Below, piece by piece: positions 35,047-48,851 of a stretch of DNA of 64,000 bases. Position numbers and translations under genes: made by a program. Location: positions 6,788,744 through 6,852,743 of the forward strand of contig OX419759.1 of assembly GCA_948567375.1 (NCBI GenBank). The letters run 5' to 3'. The first letter of the stretch is position 1; each line of letters opens with the position of its first letter. This DNA comes from Lunularia cruciata (Eukaryota > Streptophyta > Marchantiopsida > Lunulariales > Lunulariaceae). Below the pieces are notes generated by a model. It was not told where the DNA came from. It was given only the letters and a program-made list of their open reading frames with translations, and did not search any database.

Positions 35047-36260
35047 TTGGGTCGGGCGGGAGAGTTTAGTAGAGCAGCACAAGTGCTACACCCTTTGTCT
35101 ATAGCGAGTCTTACTGATGAGACTATCTCTTCCCTACGCTCACTACATCCTATAGCAATAGAGGGACTACCACTAGACGTCTTAGATTATCAGCCTGAGA
35201 AACCTTTATGTCTTGATAGGTTGCTATTTGCACAAGCATTGTGCATTGCTCCTTGCCTTTCCTCAGGGATGGTTTATGAGCACCTTAGGGATTGCTTCCA
35301 GGCAGATGATCCTTCTAGTGGTTTTATTGAGTTGTTTCAGGTGGATGCAGTAAAAATGAGAGGAGACATTCCTATGTCTGTTAGTCAGGTGTTAGGTGCT
35401 AGTTGACTTCTCGTGTTGGAGAAGGACATGGGATACATTAAACCGATTGCTATTGGAGAGATCTTTTTGAGTTTGGTCAGTCGTACCATTGTCCTTCAAC
35501 ATCATTCTCACTTTCAATAGCATCTTAGTCCACATCAGTTTGGAATAGCTACACATGGTGGATGTGAGGCTATATCTATAGGCATTAGAGCACTCCTAGA
35601 TATCCATCCGGAGTGGGGTGTCCTACAGGTGGATGTTGAGAACGCTTTTAATAGCGTCTCATAGGCATTCATCTTTAGAGAGCTTAGGGAGGCTGGTGGA
35701 TCCTCGGCAAGTCTCATTCCCTTTGTGCGGTCTTTTTACGGCTCTCTTGCTTCCCTTTACTACCAGCATGGTGGTTCACAAGAGGGAGTCACCGTCTTGG
35801 AGTCAGCTATTGGTACACATTAGAGAGATCCTTTGGGGGGGCCCTTATTTGCCATGGCTCACTTTAGAGTTCTACTATCTACTACTTTGGCCATGCCAGG
35901 TTGTGTATTTCACTCCTTGGCAAATGATACACACATTCTAGGCCTTGTAAATTAGATTAGGCAGGCCTTTGACTACTTGACTACCGAGCTACATCTAGTA
36001 AGCTTGAGAGTCAAGGTGTCAAAGTGTAAGGCATGGTCCCCTTTAGGTATCGCTCCCCACCTTGAGCTTCCAGAGGGGTGTATCACATCCATAGATGGAA
36101 TTTGTGTTCTTGGAGTGCCAATAGGATCAGAGGATTTTGTCACATGCTTCCAAGATGCTGTCCTTGCAGAGGATGTTCTCCATGTGGATGAGCATCCAAT
36201 ATTAGGAGATCCGCAGGTGGCATTTGGTATACTCTATTCCAGTATTGCTCCATGACCATC
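35047..36260 (+). pseudogene. Reverse transcriptase domain of the non-LTR element
   Basis: The region opens with G-R-A-G-E-F-S-R-A-A-Q and P-L-D-V-L-D-Y, then reads I-K-P-I-A-I-G-E, Q-F-G-I-A-T-H-G-G and L-Q-V-D-V-E-N-A-F-N-S-V (first catalytic Asp). It continues R-D-P-L-G-G-P-L-F-A-M-A and H-S-L-A-N-D-T-H-I-L, where the usual A-D-D reads A-N-D. The last change removes a catalytic Asp. Stops and frame changes occur near 35405, 35520, 35664, 35824 and 35943. Confidence 0.8.
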
Positions 36261-36639
36261 CTACCTCATCTGTACAGTTCCTCCCGCACCGTCATTCATA
36301 TCACGTTTGGGAGCATTTGATAGGAGGACTATGGGAGTCTTTGGTGATATTATTTGACCATGGACTTTGAGTGTGTGACATGGGATTTGGCACGTAAATA
36401 GACGGCTCTACCAATCTCATGTGGTGGGGTTGGCTTGCTTTCTATGGAGGAGACGGCACCTATAGTGTTTTTGGGCTCTCTCGGCACCTCTACTTTCCTC
36501 CCATTTTGTGGTTGTTGATAGACCGGTTTTGGAGACTTATGTGACAAAGGTGGAAGGAGGATCCTATTCTCTCCAGGTGTTATTGCGGTAGACGAGAGAT
36601 AGTATATCCTCTCGAGCATGAGAGGATTTTCCACCTTTT

Positions 36640-37569
36640 GCTTCACTATTGTCAGATTGGACTAGAGGTTTACAGTCCTCCTTGATGGAGCGACAGTGTG
36701 AGCATACGTTACACTCTCTCTTTGTCGACTCATCCATTCCTCAGGCTATTAGAGCACATCTTAGCTCTTGCTCCGGCAAGGGTGCAAGCTCTTGGATCCT
36801 AGCTCGACCGTGCATTAGGGCATTCCAACTCACACCAGCTACTTTCTCTACAACGATGAGGTTTTGCCTAAGTTTGGTCCACCCATCTACATCTTCATTA
36901 CTCACTTGTGAGTGTGGTTCTACACTAGATGCAGCAGCGGTCCACATGACATGGTGTCCTTTTAGAGGACAGAGGATAGCTACCCATGATGCAATTAGTG
37001 ATATAGTGTTTGCTATGGCATGAGAGAGTGGATACTTGGCTTGGAGGAGCGTTTGTATGCTTGCAAACAACACGTGTCAAGGCAGACTTATACTTGGTCC
37101 GAGATGATCAGGTGACAGTAGCGGATGTCGTGGTGACGGACCCTACATATGATATAGTTTCAGAGGGAATGATACCCATCCCCTTGGTTGGGCGGCGAGT
37201 GCAGTAGCAGGTTGCAAGGTCTCCAAGTATAGGGGCATGTAGCGAGGTCACCTCTTTGTTCCTCTAGCCTTGGAGTTATATGGAGCGATGGACACGACAT
37301 TTGACACATTTGTCAGGGAGTGCACGAGAGCTTATCACGTTAGGCGTCAGGGGGTAACGCTCTCACTTTCATACTTTGTAGCATATTTTAGACAGCGTGT
37401 GTCCATTGCTCTACAGAGGGCAATGGCTGGTGCAATCCATAGGAGGGCAATCACATTAGGTGATGTTTCTTTGGATACTCCACTTGTGTGTAGACCATAC
37501 AACTTGCATAGCTCGGATATCTTAGGTGCGGTAAGGCAAATTTCTCATATAGACTCTATTGTGGCTTAG
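36640..37569 (+). pseudogene. Cys-His motif and restriction-like endonuclease tail
   Basis: C-E-C-G-S-T-L-D, then H-M-T-W-C (36907-36957) is the metal-binding motif before R2-type endonucleases. It is followed by H-D-A-I-S-D-I-V. After a frame change come K-A-D-L-Y-L-V (Asp at about 37082) and V-A-D-V-V-V-T-D (Asp at 37124), then C-K-V-S-K-Y near 37214 in another frame, fitting a PD-(D/E)xK core. The tail (F-V-P-L-A-L-E, then R-Q-R-V-S-I-A-L-Q-R-A) is shared with this element class in animals and protists. The assignment is by motif spacing only. Confidence 0.7.
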
Positions 37570-37640
37570 CCTCATGTTACGTTTTTGTCTCTCCCTTGTA
37601 CGGCTTGATGGGGTCTTCCCATCCTTCATTTTTCCTACAC

Positions 37641-38043
37641 AGTAGCCTCTTTCTTTCGACTTCAATAAAGACACCAAGTAGAGTGATTGGCTACAACACA
37701 GAAAGAAAGATGAAGAAGAACGAATGGACATAGCTAAATTATAAATTAGATATATGTAAATGCAATTATATTTACCAAACATGAGGTATATTTCATTTAA
37801 ATTAGATATTAAGGGGAAATAAAATTATTCACAGAAAAATTATGATAAAGGAAGGTAATTCTGGATTCTGAAGGGGTATTTGATTGCAAAAATAATTCTG
37901 ACTTATTATATTCAAATGCAAAGATAATGAATGTAGATAAAAAATAAATATCATATCTATAAAAGATAAAATATCTCAAATTGATATACAGTCCATGAAG
38001 TATAGCTAAAACAACGAAGAAAAATGCAGAACTTCATTTACCA
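37641..38043. other. AT-rich spacer
   Basis: No coding sequence or recognised repeat. Confidence 0.5.
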
Positions 38044-38168
38044 TTTCGTAATTCGACCAGACCTTCACGATCAGCTTAACCACTGGCTTGAGTTCAAGTT
38101 CAAGCGAAATCGAGCGGAACTCAAGCCAGTGGTTAAGCTGATCGTGAAGGTCTGGTCGAATTACGAAA
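38044..38168. repeat. Perfect 52-bp inverted repeat with 21-nt loop
   Basis: Arms 38044-38095 and 38117-38168 are exact reverse complements, loop 38096-38116. Transcribed RNA would form an uninterrupted 52-bp hairpin, the form expected of a young small-RNA precursor or a recent inverted duplication. The flanks do not match each other. No polymerase III or clear TATA signal is evident. Confidence 0.95.
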
Positions 38169-38394
38169 CCGGGCAGAACTAATCCTGGTTAGAGGAGTGT
38201 GTGTCAAGATCGAGTACTAACATTATGTAGGTCATCCTTATCATCGCCAAACAAGACGTCATCTTTCTTCGAGGGGTAATGTACACTTTCATTTGAATCG
38301 ACCATCCCCATGTCTGACATGTAAGGCTATTTACTAAACTTGACAAATGATTTGAAATGCACACCTTGGGTGATTGAGACATAAGAGTAGTCTA

Positions 38395-38525
38395 TACTAC
38401 TAGAATAATTTACTGGAATGCAACCACTTAAAACACACGAAGGGTGAGAAGACCCCATCAAGTCAAGTCGTACAAGGGAGAGACAAAAAGTACAAGGGAG
38501 AGACAAAAAGAGGTAAAATGATCCT
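38395..38525 (-). mobile_element. 3'-end fragment of the non-LTR element (minus strand)
   Basis: The complement matches the 3' untranslated end at 37585-37640 (cccttgtacgacttgact type, gatggggtcttc, ccttcgtgtg). A 20-bp duplication of agtacaagggagagacaaaa lies within it. It has no coding sequence left. Confidence 0.75.
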
Positions 38526-39384
38526 ACGGCCAATAGTATCGATATGAGATCTACCTTAAATATCCGAGCTATGAATAATTTACTTGATAACGTGGAAACT
38601 CTTAATTTAAATACGGTAGTATATACCGTTGTGTACATATAAAAAGCAAACATACATACTTAAAATTAGACTACCGTATCACGTCTTTGAGGGCTTTGAA
38701 GGATACCGGTACTGTTAAGCTTTTTGGGCCCAACTTGGGTACAATCAAACCCAAACATGGAAAATTAGCAAGTCTTCAGTCTTGGCAAAAAGTTTATCAT
38801 CAATGAGATATCCGAATAGGAACTTGTTCTTCGTGCCCATTCATCAGACATCCCAGCGACATAAACGATAGAATCCTGCGAAACCCCAAACTGATACGTC
38901 GAGAAGCCGAGTCCATGCATATGTGCCAATTTTCGATGCCGAAGCAGCCCCGGCAATGGATACGGTCAAGAGCAGCAGCAGTCGAAGGGTGAGGTGCGAA
39001 CACGTTCAGCTCAATCTGCAAAGTTGTCGTTTCCTCAGACCCTACAAACGTTTGGCCTTGTGCTACGAATCCATTCTCCGAGGTAAGCCAGGGACCCCCT
39101 GGTCTGAATGCGAATCCTTTGCATGTTGTAGAAGAAAGCACTCGTGTTTCATGCAAGGATTACCACTCACCGTCTCTCACGTTCACAGCCAATCCTGTCG
39201 AGCCTAGAAACTGCTTCTCATCACGTTCTTCTTCTCTTACGTCCGAAGTACTCACGTCTCTTATCCAAACTAAGAAATCAACATGCACGAGCGACTGGCG
39301 GGCGGGCAGTAACTCAGTTTCATCCGGAGATGGATGTAGCAATACTCTAATTTTGGACTTGTATAGCTCATAGTAAATTTTTCA
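38526..39384. other. Spacer between non-LTR element fragments
   Basis: Overlapping short open frames on both strands (38800-39156 minus, 38923-39207 plus) have no recognised domain. No gene is supported. Confidence 0.4.
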
Positions 39385-39500
39385 TGTCGATATTATTGGG
39401 GTGAACTCCATTTGTTTCTCTCTTGTATGGCTTGATGGGCTTTCCATCCTTTGTATTTCTACGCGGTAGCTTATTTTGTTTTGGCATCTCGATTTAGCGG
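39385..39500 (+). mobile_element. 3'-end fragment of the non-LTR element (plus strand)
   Basis: Contains tctctcttgtatggcttgat followed by gggctttccatcctttgt, matching the 3' end of the element at 37590-37640 and 41340-41390. It is truncated at the 5' side, as expected for incomplete reverse transcription. Confidence 0.7.
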
Positions 39501-40436
39501 TAGAAAGACTTAATTAAGGTGTACCTGAAACTTGACGTGGACCCAGGTGGCAACGAAATTGACCAGGTGGATTTTCAGTGCTGATGTGACCTTCGCAGTT
39601 ATTAAATTTTAATTTATATACGATATCTTATATAAATAAAAAATATACAAAATAAAATTCAAAACTCCTTCAAACCCTGCATTCAAATGTCGGAGTTCCA
39701 TCCTCCGGGTCGGATTTTGGGGTCCCAAAACCTCGTACCCGGGACTTGGATCTTCCTTGAACTCCAAAAGCCCTCGAATTCCGGGTCCCAGACTCCGCCA
39801 AACTTCCCCCCAGAACTCTACATTATATCTTTCCGACACTTTAGGGTCCTCAACGCAATACACTTGCAAAATAATCGTACAAGCACGACCATAGAAGTTT
39901 CGAGACAATTTAATAAATTTACTTAATTCTATTAAATTTAAATTAAAAAATTGAAATTTAAAACATAGGAAGTTCCTTTGAAATCAAAAGCAGGGAAATA
40001 TTTCGTATCATGTGCCGCTGGTTGAGGCTTGAACCATTGAAAGAGTAGGAATTTCAATGCCAAACAAACAAAGTGGAAAAGGCAAGAATGATTCATTTCA
40101 CAAAGACGAGTGTAGATAATATATCAAATAAAAACAGACTAAAAGTTTTATCTTACTTCTTTAATATTTAATTTTTTTCTAATATTTATGGAACTTTATC
40201 TTTTGTACCATCACTCTAAGAAATTGAAAGTAAAATTTGAATTTGAATCTGGACATCACGAGATTCCTTGGGTTGATGGTTATTTCATATAACTTTATCA
40301 GGATGTTAATTAGGATAATCAAAATCGTGACCCGTAAAAATGAAGGTGTGATGATTATTGTATAAAATTTTGTTAGGACATTAATTAAGACATTTTTCAG
40401 TCCAAGTAGTACCATTTACATATATCTTTTTTTTAC
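39501..40436. other. AT-rich spacer
   Basis: Only short frames on both strands without domains; nothing recognised. Confidence 0.4.
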
Positions 40437-40700
40437 TCCAGACATGTATAGATCCCGTTACACTGGGTAAGGTAACGTATTTAATATATGTTGCAAATTT
40501 CTCCGTAATCCAATCCATAATTTAGTTATAGTTCTAAGTTTTTAATTTCAGGAAATGAAACCCCCCAATTCCACCTACGTCCTTCGTATTCCCAACATGT
40601 ATAGATCATGTTACAATATGTAAAGTAATTTATTTAATACATCTTACAACTTTCTCCATAATCCCATCCATAATTTAGTTATAGTTCTAAGAACTGAAAC
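40437..40700. repeat. Diverged direct repeat of about 100 bp (two copies)
   Basis: Copies near 40437-40538 and 40583-40700 share acatgtatagatc at the start and ccataatttagttatagttc at the end. A third copy is inverted at 41965-42095. The family resembles a small noncoding transposon (MITE or solo LTR), but no terminal inverted repeat was established. Confidence 0.6.
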
Positions 40701-40827
40701 CATCTAGAGCTATTCATCACCCGTAAAACTTCTTTTGATGTGCATACTCTACCGGGTAGATATGAGTGGATCTTAATATTGAACACTCTATTTCATAGGT
40801 GAAGATTTTAATATTGAAATTATCTAT

Positions 40828-41400
40828 TTTATGGAGTTATGGACACGGAGTTTGACACACATTTGTGAAGGAGTGCACGAGAGCTTATCATGTTAAGCAT
40901 CAGGGGGACCACTCTCACTCTTGTATTTGTAGCATATTTTGGGCAGCGAATGTCCATTGCTCTACAGAGTGCAGTGGTGTGTGCATAGGAGAGCAATCAC
41001 ACTAGTGATGCTGTTTTGGATGCTCCAGTTGTTTGTAGACAGTATGACTTGCATAGCTTAGGTGCTGTAGGGCAGATTTTTGATATTTATTATATTGGGG
41101 TTTTGCACCATTTTACCTATTTTGTCTCACCCTTGTCTTGTATTTGTAGCATATTTTGGGCAGCGAATGTCCATTGCTCTACAGAGTGCAGTGGTGGGTG
41201 CATAGGAGAGCAATCACACTAGTGATGCTGTTTTGGATGCTCCAGTTGTTTGTAGACAATATGACTTGCATAGCTTAGGTGCTGTAGGGCAGATTTTTGA
41301 TATTTATTATATTGGGGTTTTGCCACATTTTACCTATTTTGTCTCACCCTTGTCCGGTTTGATGGGATCTTCCCATCCTTTGTGTTTTCTATGTGATTGT
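40828..41400 (+). mobile_element. C-terminal and 3'-end fragment of the non-LTR element with internal tandem duplication
   Basis: The sequence matches the element tail from the stretch corresponding to 37270 onwards, with several stops. A 217-bp segment is duplicated in tandem: ttgtatttgtagcatatttt starts at 40921 and again at 41138. The second unit runs into the 3' end with ttgatgggatcttcccatcc. The two units are nearly identical. Confidence 0.85.
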
Positions 41401-41964
41401 CCTTTACTCTTCTATTTTATGGGTAACGACACTAATCTGGAAAGGGCTGAGGGTCACCTTTTAGATTACCCCTGCTTTTGACTCGTGGATCTTTACCATA
41501 TAAAAGTTTAAACTTGGGATGTTTGTGCTGCACAGCTTATAAAACTATAACTGAAGCTCTCCGTTGTTTCTACAGATTTTGGTCTGCCAAGATATGAAAT
41601 CAGTGCACATGCCTCAGAGTCCAATTCTACTCGCTTTGGTGACCCTAGATTCAGTGAAATTCTATTGTGTTACCATATTGATCGTGAACATCAAATAGGA
41701 AATAAGATTAATCATTTACTCTTCAATAAAACATAATTCACGTAAATGAATGCACCTTTATCATTTTGAAATATATAAGTAGTGAGTGGAAAAGATTTTG
41801 CGTTCATCTCATGTAAAAGATTATACGATCAAATCTATGTTTTGTCAATCACTATTCTCCTAAAGATATAATGGATGAGTTAGGGTATCGAAATCTTTTA
41901 TGATTTCCTTTTGATGAGAGCCACAAAAGACAAAATTTTCACAAATGATGAATACCTTTAGAGG
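41401..41964. other. AT-rich spacer
   Basis: Nothing recognised. Confidence 0.4.
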
Positions 41965-42095
41965 GTTTTAGTTCTTAAAATTATAAAATAAATTATGAAT
42001 TGGATTATAGAGAAAATTGCGAGATATATTAGATAAGTTATCCTACACATTATAACAAAATCTATACATATAATTGTAACAGGATCCATACATGC
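41965..42095. repeat. Inverted copy of the 40437-40700 repeat
   Basis: The complement reads catgtatggatcctgttaca at one end and cataatttattttataattt at the other, in the same order as the 40437 copies. It is clearly diverged. Confidence 0.5.
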
Positions 42096-42390
42096 CAAGA
42101 GTGAGAAGAATGTAAATGATATCACGTGATTGGAAAATGTACTACTTAATATTTTATAAAATTTATGAAATGATTATCACGGTTTGGATTATTCGTATAA
42201 GCTTTACATATTTGCGTTTCTGTAAAGTCCTTGCAAATTTGTTACGGGTACCCTTAAACTTACTTACTTAAACTCAAACTTACTTAAACCCCCTAATGTC
42301 TCCAGTTGAAATTCAATTAGGGTTTTCGGGTCCGATAACAATTCTGGAATCATTTTTTGCGTGAAATCCATAAGCCGCACGACTGGAGGC

Positions 42391-42945
42391 ATGTGAATTT
42401 TATGACTATGTCCGCAGTCCCTTAAAATTTCACGAGTCATTTTTTTCCGTGACCCATAAAATTGTACGGTATTGCGGGTAAACCATAGAATCTATTGGAA
42501 AAGTATTTGGCCTACATTTCTACACGTGATAAGTTTGAACTTTTTGTTTTGGTTGTTCCAAAATTGTGTTTGAAGTAAAGAAGAGTTTGACAATGTACTT
42601 CCTTTACTTTCTTTTAGTGTAGTTCGTTAAATTTGTTGTACACCGAGGAATAATTCATTAAACATTTACGACCCAGCGCTTCATCCGATAAAACTTCTTC
42701 CCAACTTTAAATAAGTACATGTATTATATTTTGGAGGTTAACTATATAATTTAACATGAATTTTATGGCTACCTCCTTAGTCCCATAAAATTCACGAGTG
42801 ATTTTTTTGATGATCCATCAAATTTTATGGTATTCTGGATAAGCCATATATATCTATATATAGGAAAAAGTTTGGCCAAAATTTTCACAAGTGCAAAGTT
42901 TTATCTTTTGTTTTGGTTGTTCCAAAATTAGGTTTGAAGTAAAAG
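42391..42945. repeat. Diverged direct duplication of about 190 bp
   Basis: Segments 42391-42585 and 42759-42945 both run from gaattttatg through catttttttccgtga or gatttttttgatgat variants to tttgttttggttgttccaaa. They are about 370 bp apart. No coding potential; possibly a decayed noncoding element. Confidence 0.65.
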
Positions 42946-43559
42946 AAAGATTAAGACAAAACATAGATATTGAAAAAGTACCAATAAATAAGTGCATGTA
43001 TTATATAATAGAAGTAATTATATGTGAGGAATAAGTTCTTTACTTTGGATTATTCATATCTTGCTTGTATTAGTCCAAAAAAGGAAAAAAACACTAGTGG
43101 AGAGAGATGGAGGTACTATAGTGCATACATTTTTGTAAATGTTTCATTTCTCCTTTTTTTTATTTCTTGTTAAGTTGAAGTAAAATATTTTCATGTTTGG
43201 AGGAAGAAACCTTTTACTTGGGTATTCTTTAGATCCATCTTTGTACATGCTGAGATATGAAGAACTGATACATGAAGACTTGTAAGGTAAGAAGCAGGTA
43301 CAAAGAAGCCATGTGTAAAGATTCTTTGCCAAAAGATTTCAAAGCCAAAGATTGTATGATAATTTGAATGCACCACTATATAAGCAAAGAACCGCCACCA
43401 AGGACTGATTGCACAAACCAAAGAGTTCTCACATGAGGATAGTGAACACCATTGCCTGAAGAGCCTTTGATATAAACTTGAGTGTTTGCCAAGTAATTTC
43501 ACTTTCTACCACAACTTTTTACAAGTAATCCAAGAGCAATAGGTGAACTTAGAATCTTT
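42946..43559. other. AT-rich spacer
   Basis: A 103-codon minus-strand frame at 43191-43502 has no recognisable domain and is probably chance. Nothing else seen. Confidence 0.4.
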
Positions 43560-45350
43560 GGACTTAGGCCCTCTTTGGATGGATAGATCTTTGTTAGTGA
43601 CAAGATGGTAAGAGCATAAATAGAAACTTTATCCTTTGCTATCCAGTGATGGACAAGTGGGATATTCATGTCGGGAATGAGCTACTCTAGAGTAAGCATT
43701 TGACATTCTTGCTTTGGAATTGGGACCTTAGCTCACCAACAATTGTCCACAAGATGAGGAGTAAGTAGCGCAAGGAACCAATGAATTCACTACCCTCCAA
43801 TCATTACTCATGGATCTCCCTTTGTTGAAGGTGTCTACAGTCTTCTTGTTCATCTACTCCTTATCTACTCCAAACTTTATGTCAAATGTAAGTCATTTGA
43901 GAATACTCACATTTATTATGATTACCATCTTTTAATTCTCTTCTATCCATGTATTTGGATTGCATTGAAGAATCACAAGGACACTACATAAAAAGTGGTT
44001 GTTGCTTCCTTGATGAAGTTGTTGTAACAAACTACCTGTCTAACCATCAATCATGTTATCTTCTTTGAGTGAAGAAAGGAAGTAGTTCCCTAGCCACTAT
44101 TGTTTGAAGAATACTTTTTTGCTCAACCAGAGGTGAAGATAATCACAAGGCAATTCAAGAGGAAGAAGTGGAATTTGCCCAAACCAAGAAATTTATTGAG
44201 ATGCACAAGGACAAGTCCTCCATAGAACAAAAGTGGTCCACATTGATGAAGGCCACCAAAATAACAAAGTGCAAGAAGGAATCTACAAGTAGTGAGAATT
44301 TTCCCTTGAAGAAGATTAAGCCAAAGATGAAGAAGAAGTGAGGACAAAGAGGAGAAACTCACCTTGTAGGACATGGAGACCATGTCTAAAGGAGACCTCA
44401 AATACAAAGATGTTGAGTCTGCACCTCCAAGGGATGAAAAAGTTGCAAAGGGAAGCTGTCTAGCCAAAGACCAAGAAGATCTTGTACACCCAAGCTCACC
44501 ATCCAAAACAAAAGTAAATGAAATAGAAGAAGAATATGCCAAAAAAGATGTGGAGATCCAAAATGAAGAGGTCTCCACAAGAATCCACAACAAAGGGAAA
44601 GGAGCTATTACAATAGAAGAGATGATGAATGCATCCATGGAGCAGCCTTTGTATAAGACTCAATTTATCTGATACTTAAATATTTTGCAGATGATCATGC
44701 CTTTATAGAAGGATAGTTTTCTAGAAATAGTAAATAATGTTTCTTTAGCAAAGGTGATGCATACAAACAAGTATGCATACAAGGCAGATAATGATGTCTT
44801 GAAGGAGGAGGTGGCACAAAACCAACAATTGCACATGGAGGAGTGTAAGAGAAGTGACACCTTGATGTAGGAGAACCATGAGTTGAAGAGGTAGAATTGT
44901 TCATTGGTTGCTAAGAAGAAGACTTCCAAGGACAAAGTACAAAGAATCCAAGAAGACCTCAGTGCCCTTCAAGTAACAAGTACTCAAAAGCAAAAGTAGT
45001 TGGAGAGATGCAGATGTTGAAAGAGTACAAAGAGATTTGGAGCAAGAGTAAGGAAGGAAGGCCACTCTTGAGTTGCCGATGTAGAGGTATTGGAAGGAGT
45101 TAGGTCTTTGGCTATGGATCTTACAAGCAAAGTTGCAAAAGGAGAAGGAGGAGAGGGCCGAAGAAAAACATAAGATACAAGAGGAGATCACCACGGGGTC
45201 CAAGTCCTATACAATACCAAGGAGAGTACGGAGATATGTACAAAGATGATGAAGACATTGGAGGACCATTGGGATCAGCTTATTAGCCTTGCCAAAGAAG
45301 GAACAAAGGGAAGAATAACCAAGACAAAGCTACACAAGACAAAATTTACA
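43560..45350 (+). pseudogene. Coiled-coil ORF region, copy 3
   Basis: Strongly Lys/Glu-rich plus-strand sequence with heptad-like stretches. The longest frame (44373-44672) includes K-V-N-E-I-E-E-E-Y-A-K-K-D. It resembles copies 1 and 2 in composition and in phrases such as repeated gagaaggag and aagaagaag, but has no surrounding gag, pol or LTR that I can see. It lies about 1.1 kb before the PHYLLO exons. Frames are broken throughout. Confidence 0.4.
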
Positions 45351-46482
45351 TAAGCAAGGAAGTCTCCATCAGATTCTTCTGTCTCCAAATGCAGTTGGCC
45401 AAAGAGTGACTTCTCAGGTTACCAGGTGAAGGTGCTTCCAGTGCCCACAGTTGGACCCCAGCGGTGATCTCTGTAAACTCTAAGAAGTCATGGCATCAGC
45501 GTCGGAGCTCGCGCAAACAATATACAAAAGCAAATCCGATCTTGTAAGATTTTTGGTAACTAAATTGAACCTTGATTTGAACGTTGTCAAAGTTCTTCAC
45601 AACATTCCTTGAGCATTCTGGAATATAGAAATTGAAGAATTAATCATAAAATGGAATGTAGATCGGGTCTGTGCTCAAGTCGTGTATGAATCTCTCTACA
45701 CTTGTGCAGTTGATTGCCGCACTGAAATCGGAGATGCTCTGTGATGAAGCCACAAGCAAGACAGCCACCAGCTTTGACGTGTTTGAAGGAGTAGGGGGGA
45801 CCTGAAAGCAATATCAGCATATGTGAAACCGCTGTTTACTTGCTGCAATTCGTTCGATGAGGCCATGATGTCATACAAATCGCTTGGTGCTTGTCAGATT
45901 ACAAGCGAACCACTTGATTTTGAATAAGGTACGTTAAGTTCCAGGTTAGTTTCTTCGTTGCAAGACACAATTTTCTTCCAATCTTGAAGGAAGATCTTCC
46001 CCGTGTATATCTAGAGGGTCCATTGTTGTGTAAATTTCCTCTTCCCTATCATATACTGTCTTTCTTTTCCTTTTAGCAGATTTCCTTGATTTGCACAATT
46101 TTAAGGCACGGGTTTATACTCGGAACGCTACTGCATGTATCTGACTTTTGGAGAGCAAATTCCATATCCAATGTAGTTCTTGGAGAAAAGGAATCCATAA
46201 ATTGTTGATCTCCGTAAGAAGGCTTTAGCACACTCCTAATGCTTCATATATGTGATGTAACAAGGGCGTTATTTATGTGTCGGTAATCTTACTCGAGAAT
46301 ATAATTACACTAATCACCTGACTGTGACCTCAGACGAGAGAATTTTGATGTAGGAGATTAAGTATCCAAAACTTAATATGAGTGGCAGCGCTCATGAATC
46401 CGTGAGAAAACTGGGGTATTTACTCACTTTTACCTCTATATAGGTTGCAGTTTCTGATTAGTAAAGTTGGTTATCAGTACAG
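45351..46482. other. Region upstream of the first recognised PHYLLO exon
   Basis: It should contain the promoter, transit-peptide exon or an intron of the PHYLLO locus, but no plastid-targeting sequence or MenF N-terminus was identified. A short frame beginning at 45487 (M-A-S-A-S-E-L-A-Q) followed by gtaaga is suggestive only. Confidence 0.3.

Positions 46483-48851
<2,369 letters not shown>

Larger units (their letters stand above)
34402..37640 (+). mobile_element. Decayed non-LTR retroelement with restriction-like endonuclease
   Basis: The plus strand carries, in order, a C2H2 zinc finger (34476-34539), a reverse transcriptase (35047-36260), a cysteine-histidine motif (36907-36957) and a PD-(D/E)xK-like endonuclease with a conserved tail (37000-37569), all on one strand and broken by stops. 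This is the architecture of R2-type elements that use a restriction-like endonuclease and target-primed reverse transcription. No apurinic endonuclease domain is seen. The 3' untranslated end (about 37570-37640) recurs elsewhere in the window, which defines a dispersed family. The copy is inactive. Confidence 0.75.

Noticed and set aside
44123-44638. 171-codon minus-strand frame with hydrophobic runs
   Set aside because: Antisense of the Lys/Glu-rich copy 3. Apparent membrane segments arise from complementing AAG/GAA codons.
45696-45878. 60-codon minus-strand frame before the PHYLLO locus
   Set aside because: No domain, no family resemblance and no supporting splice sites.
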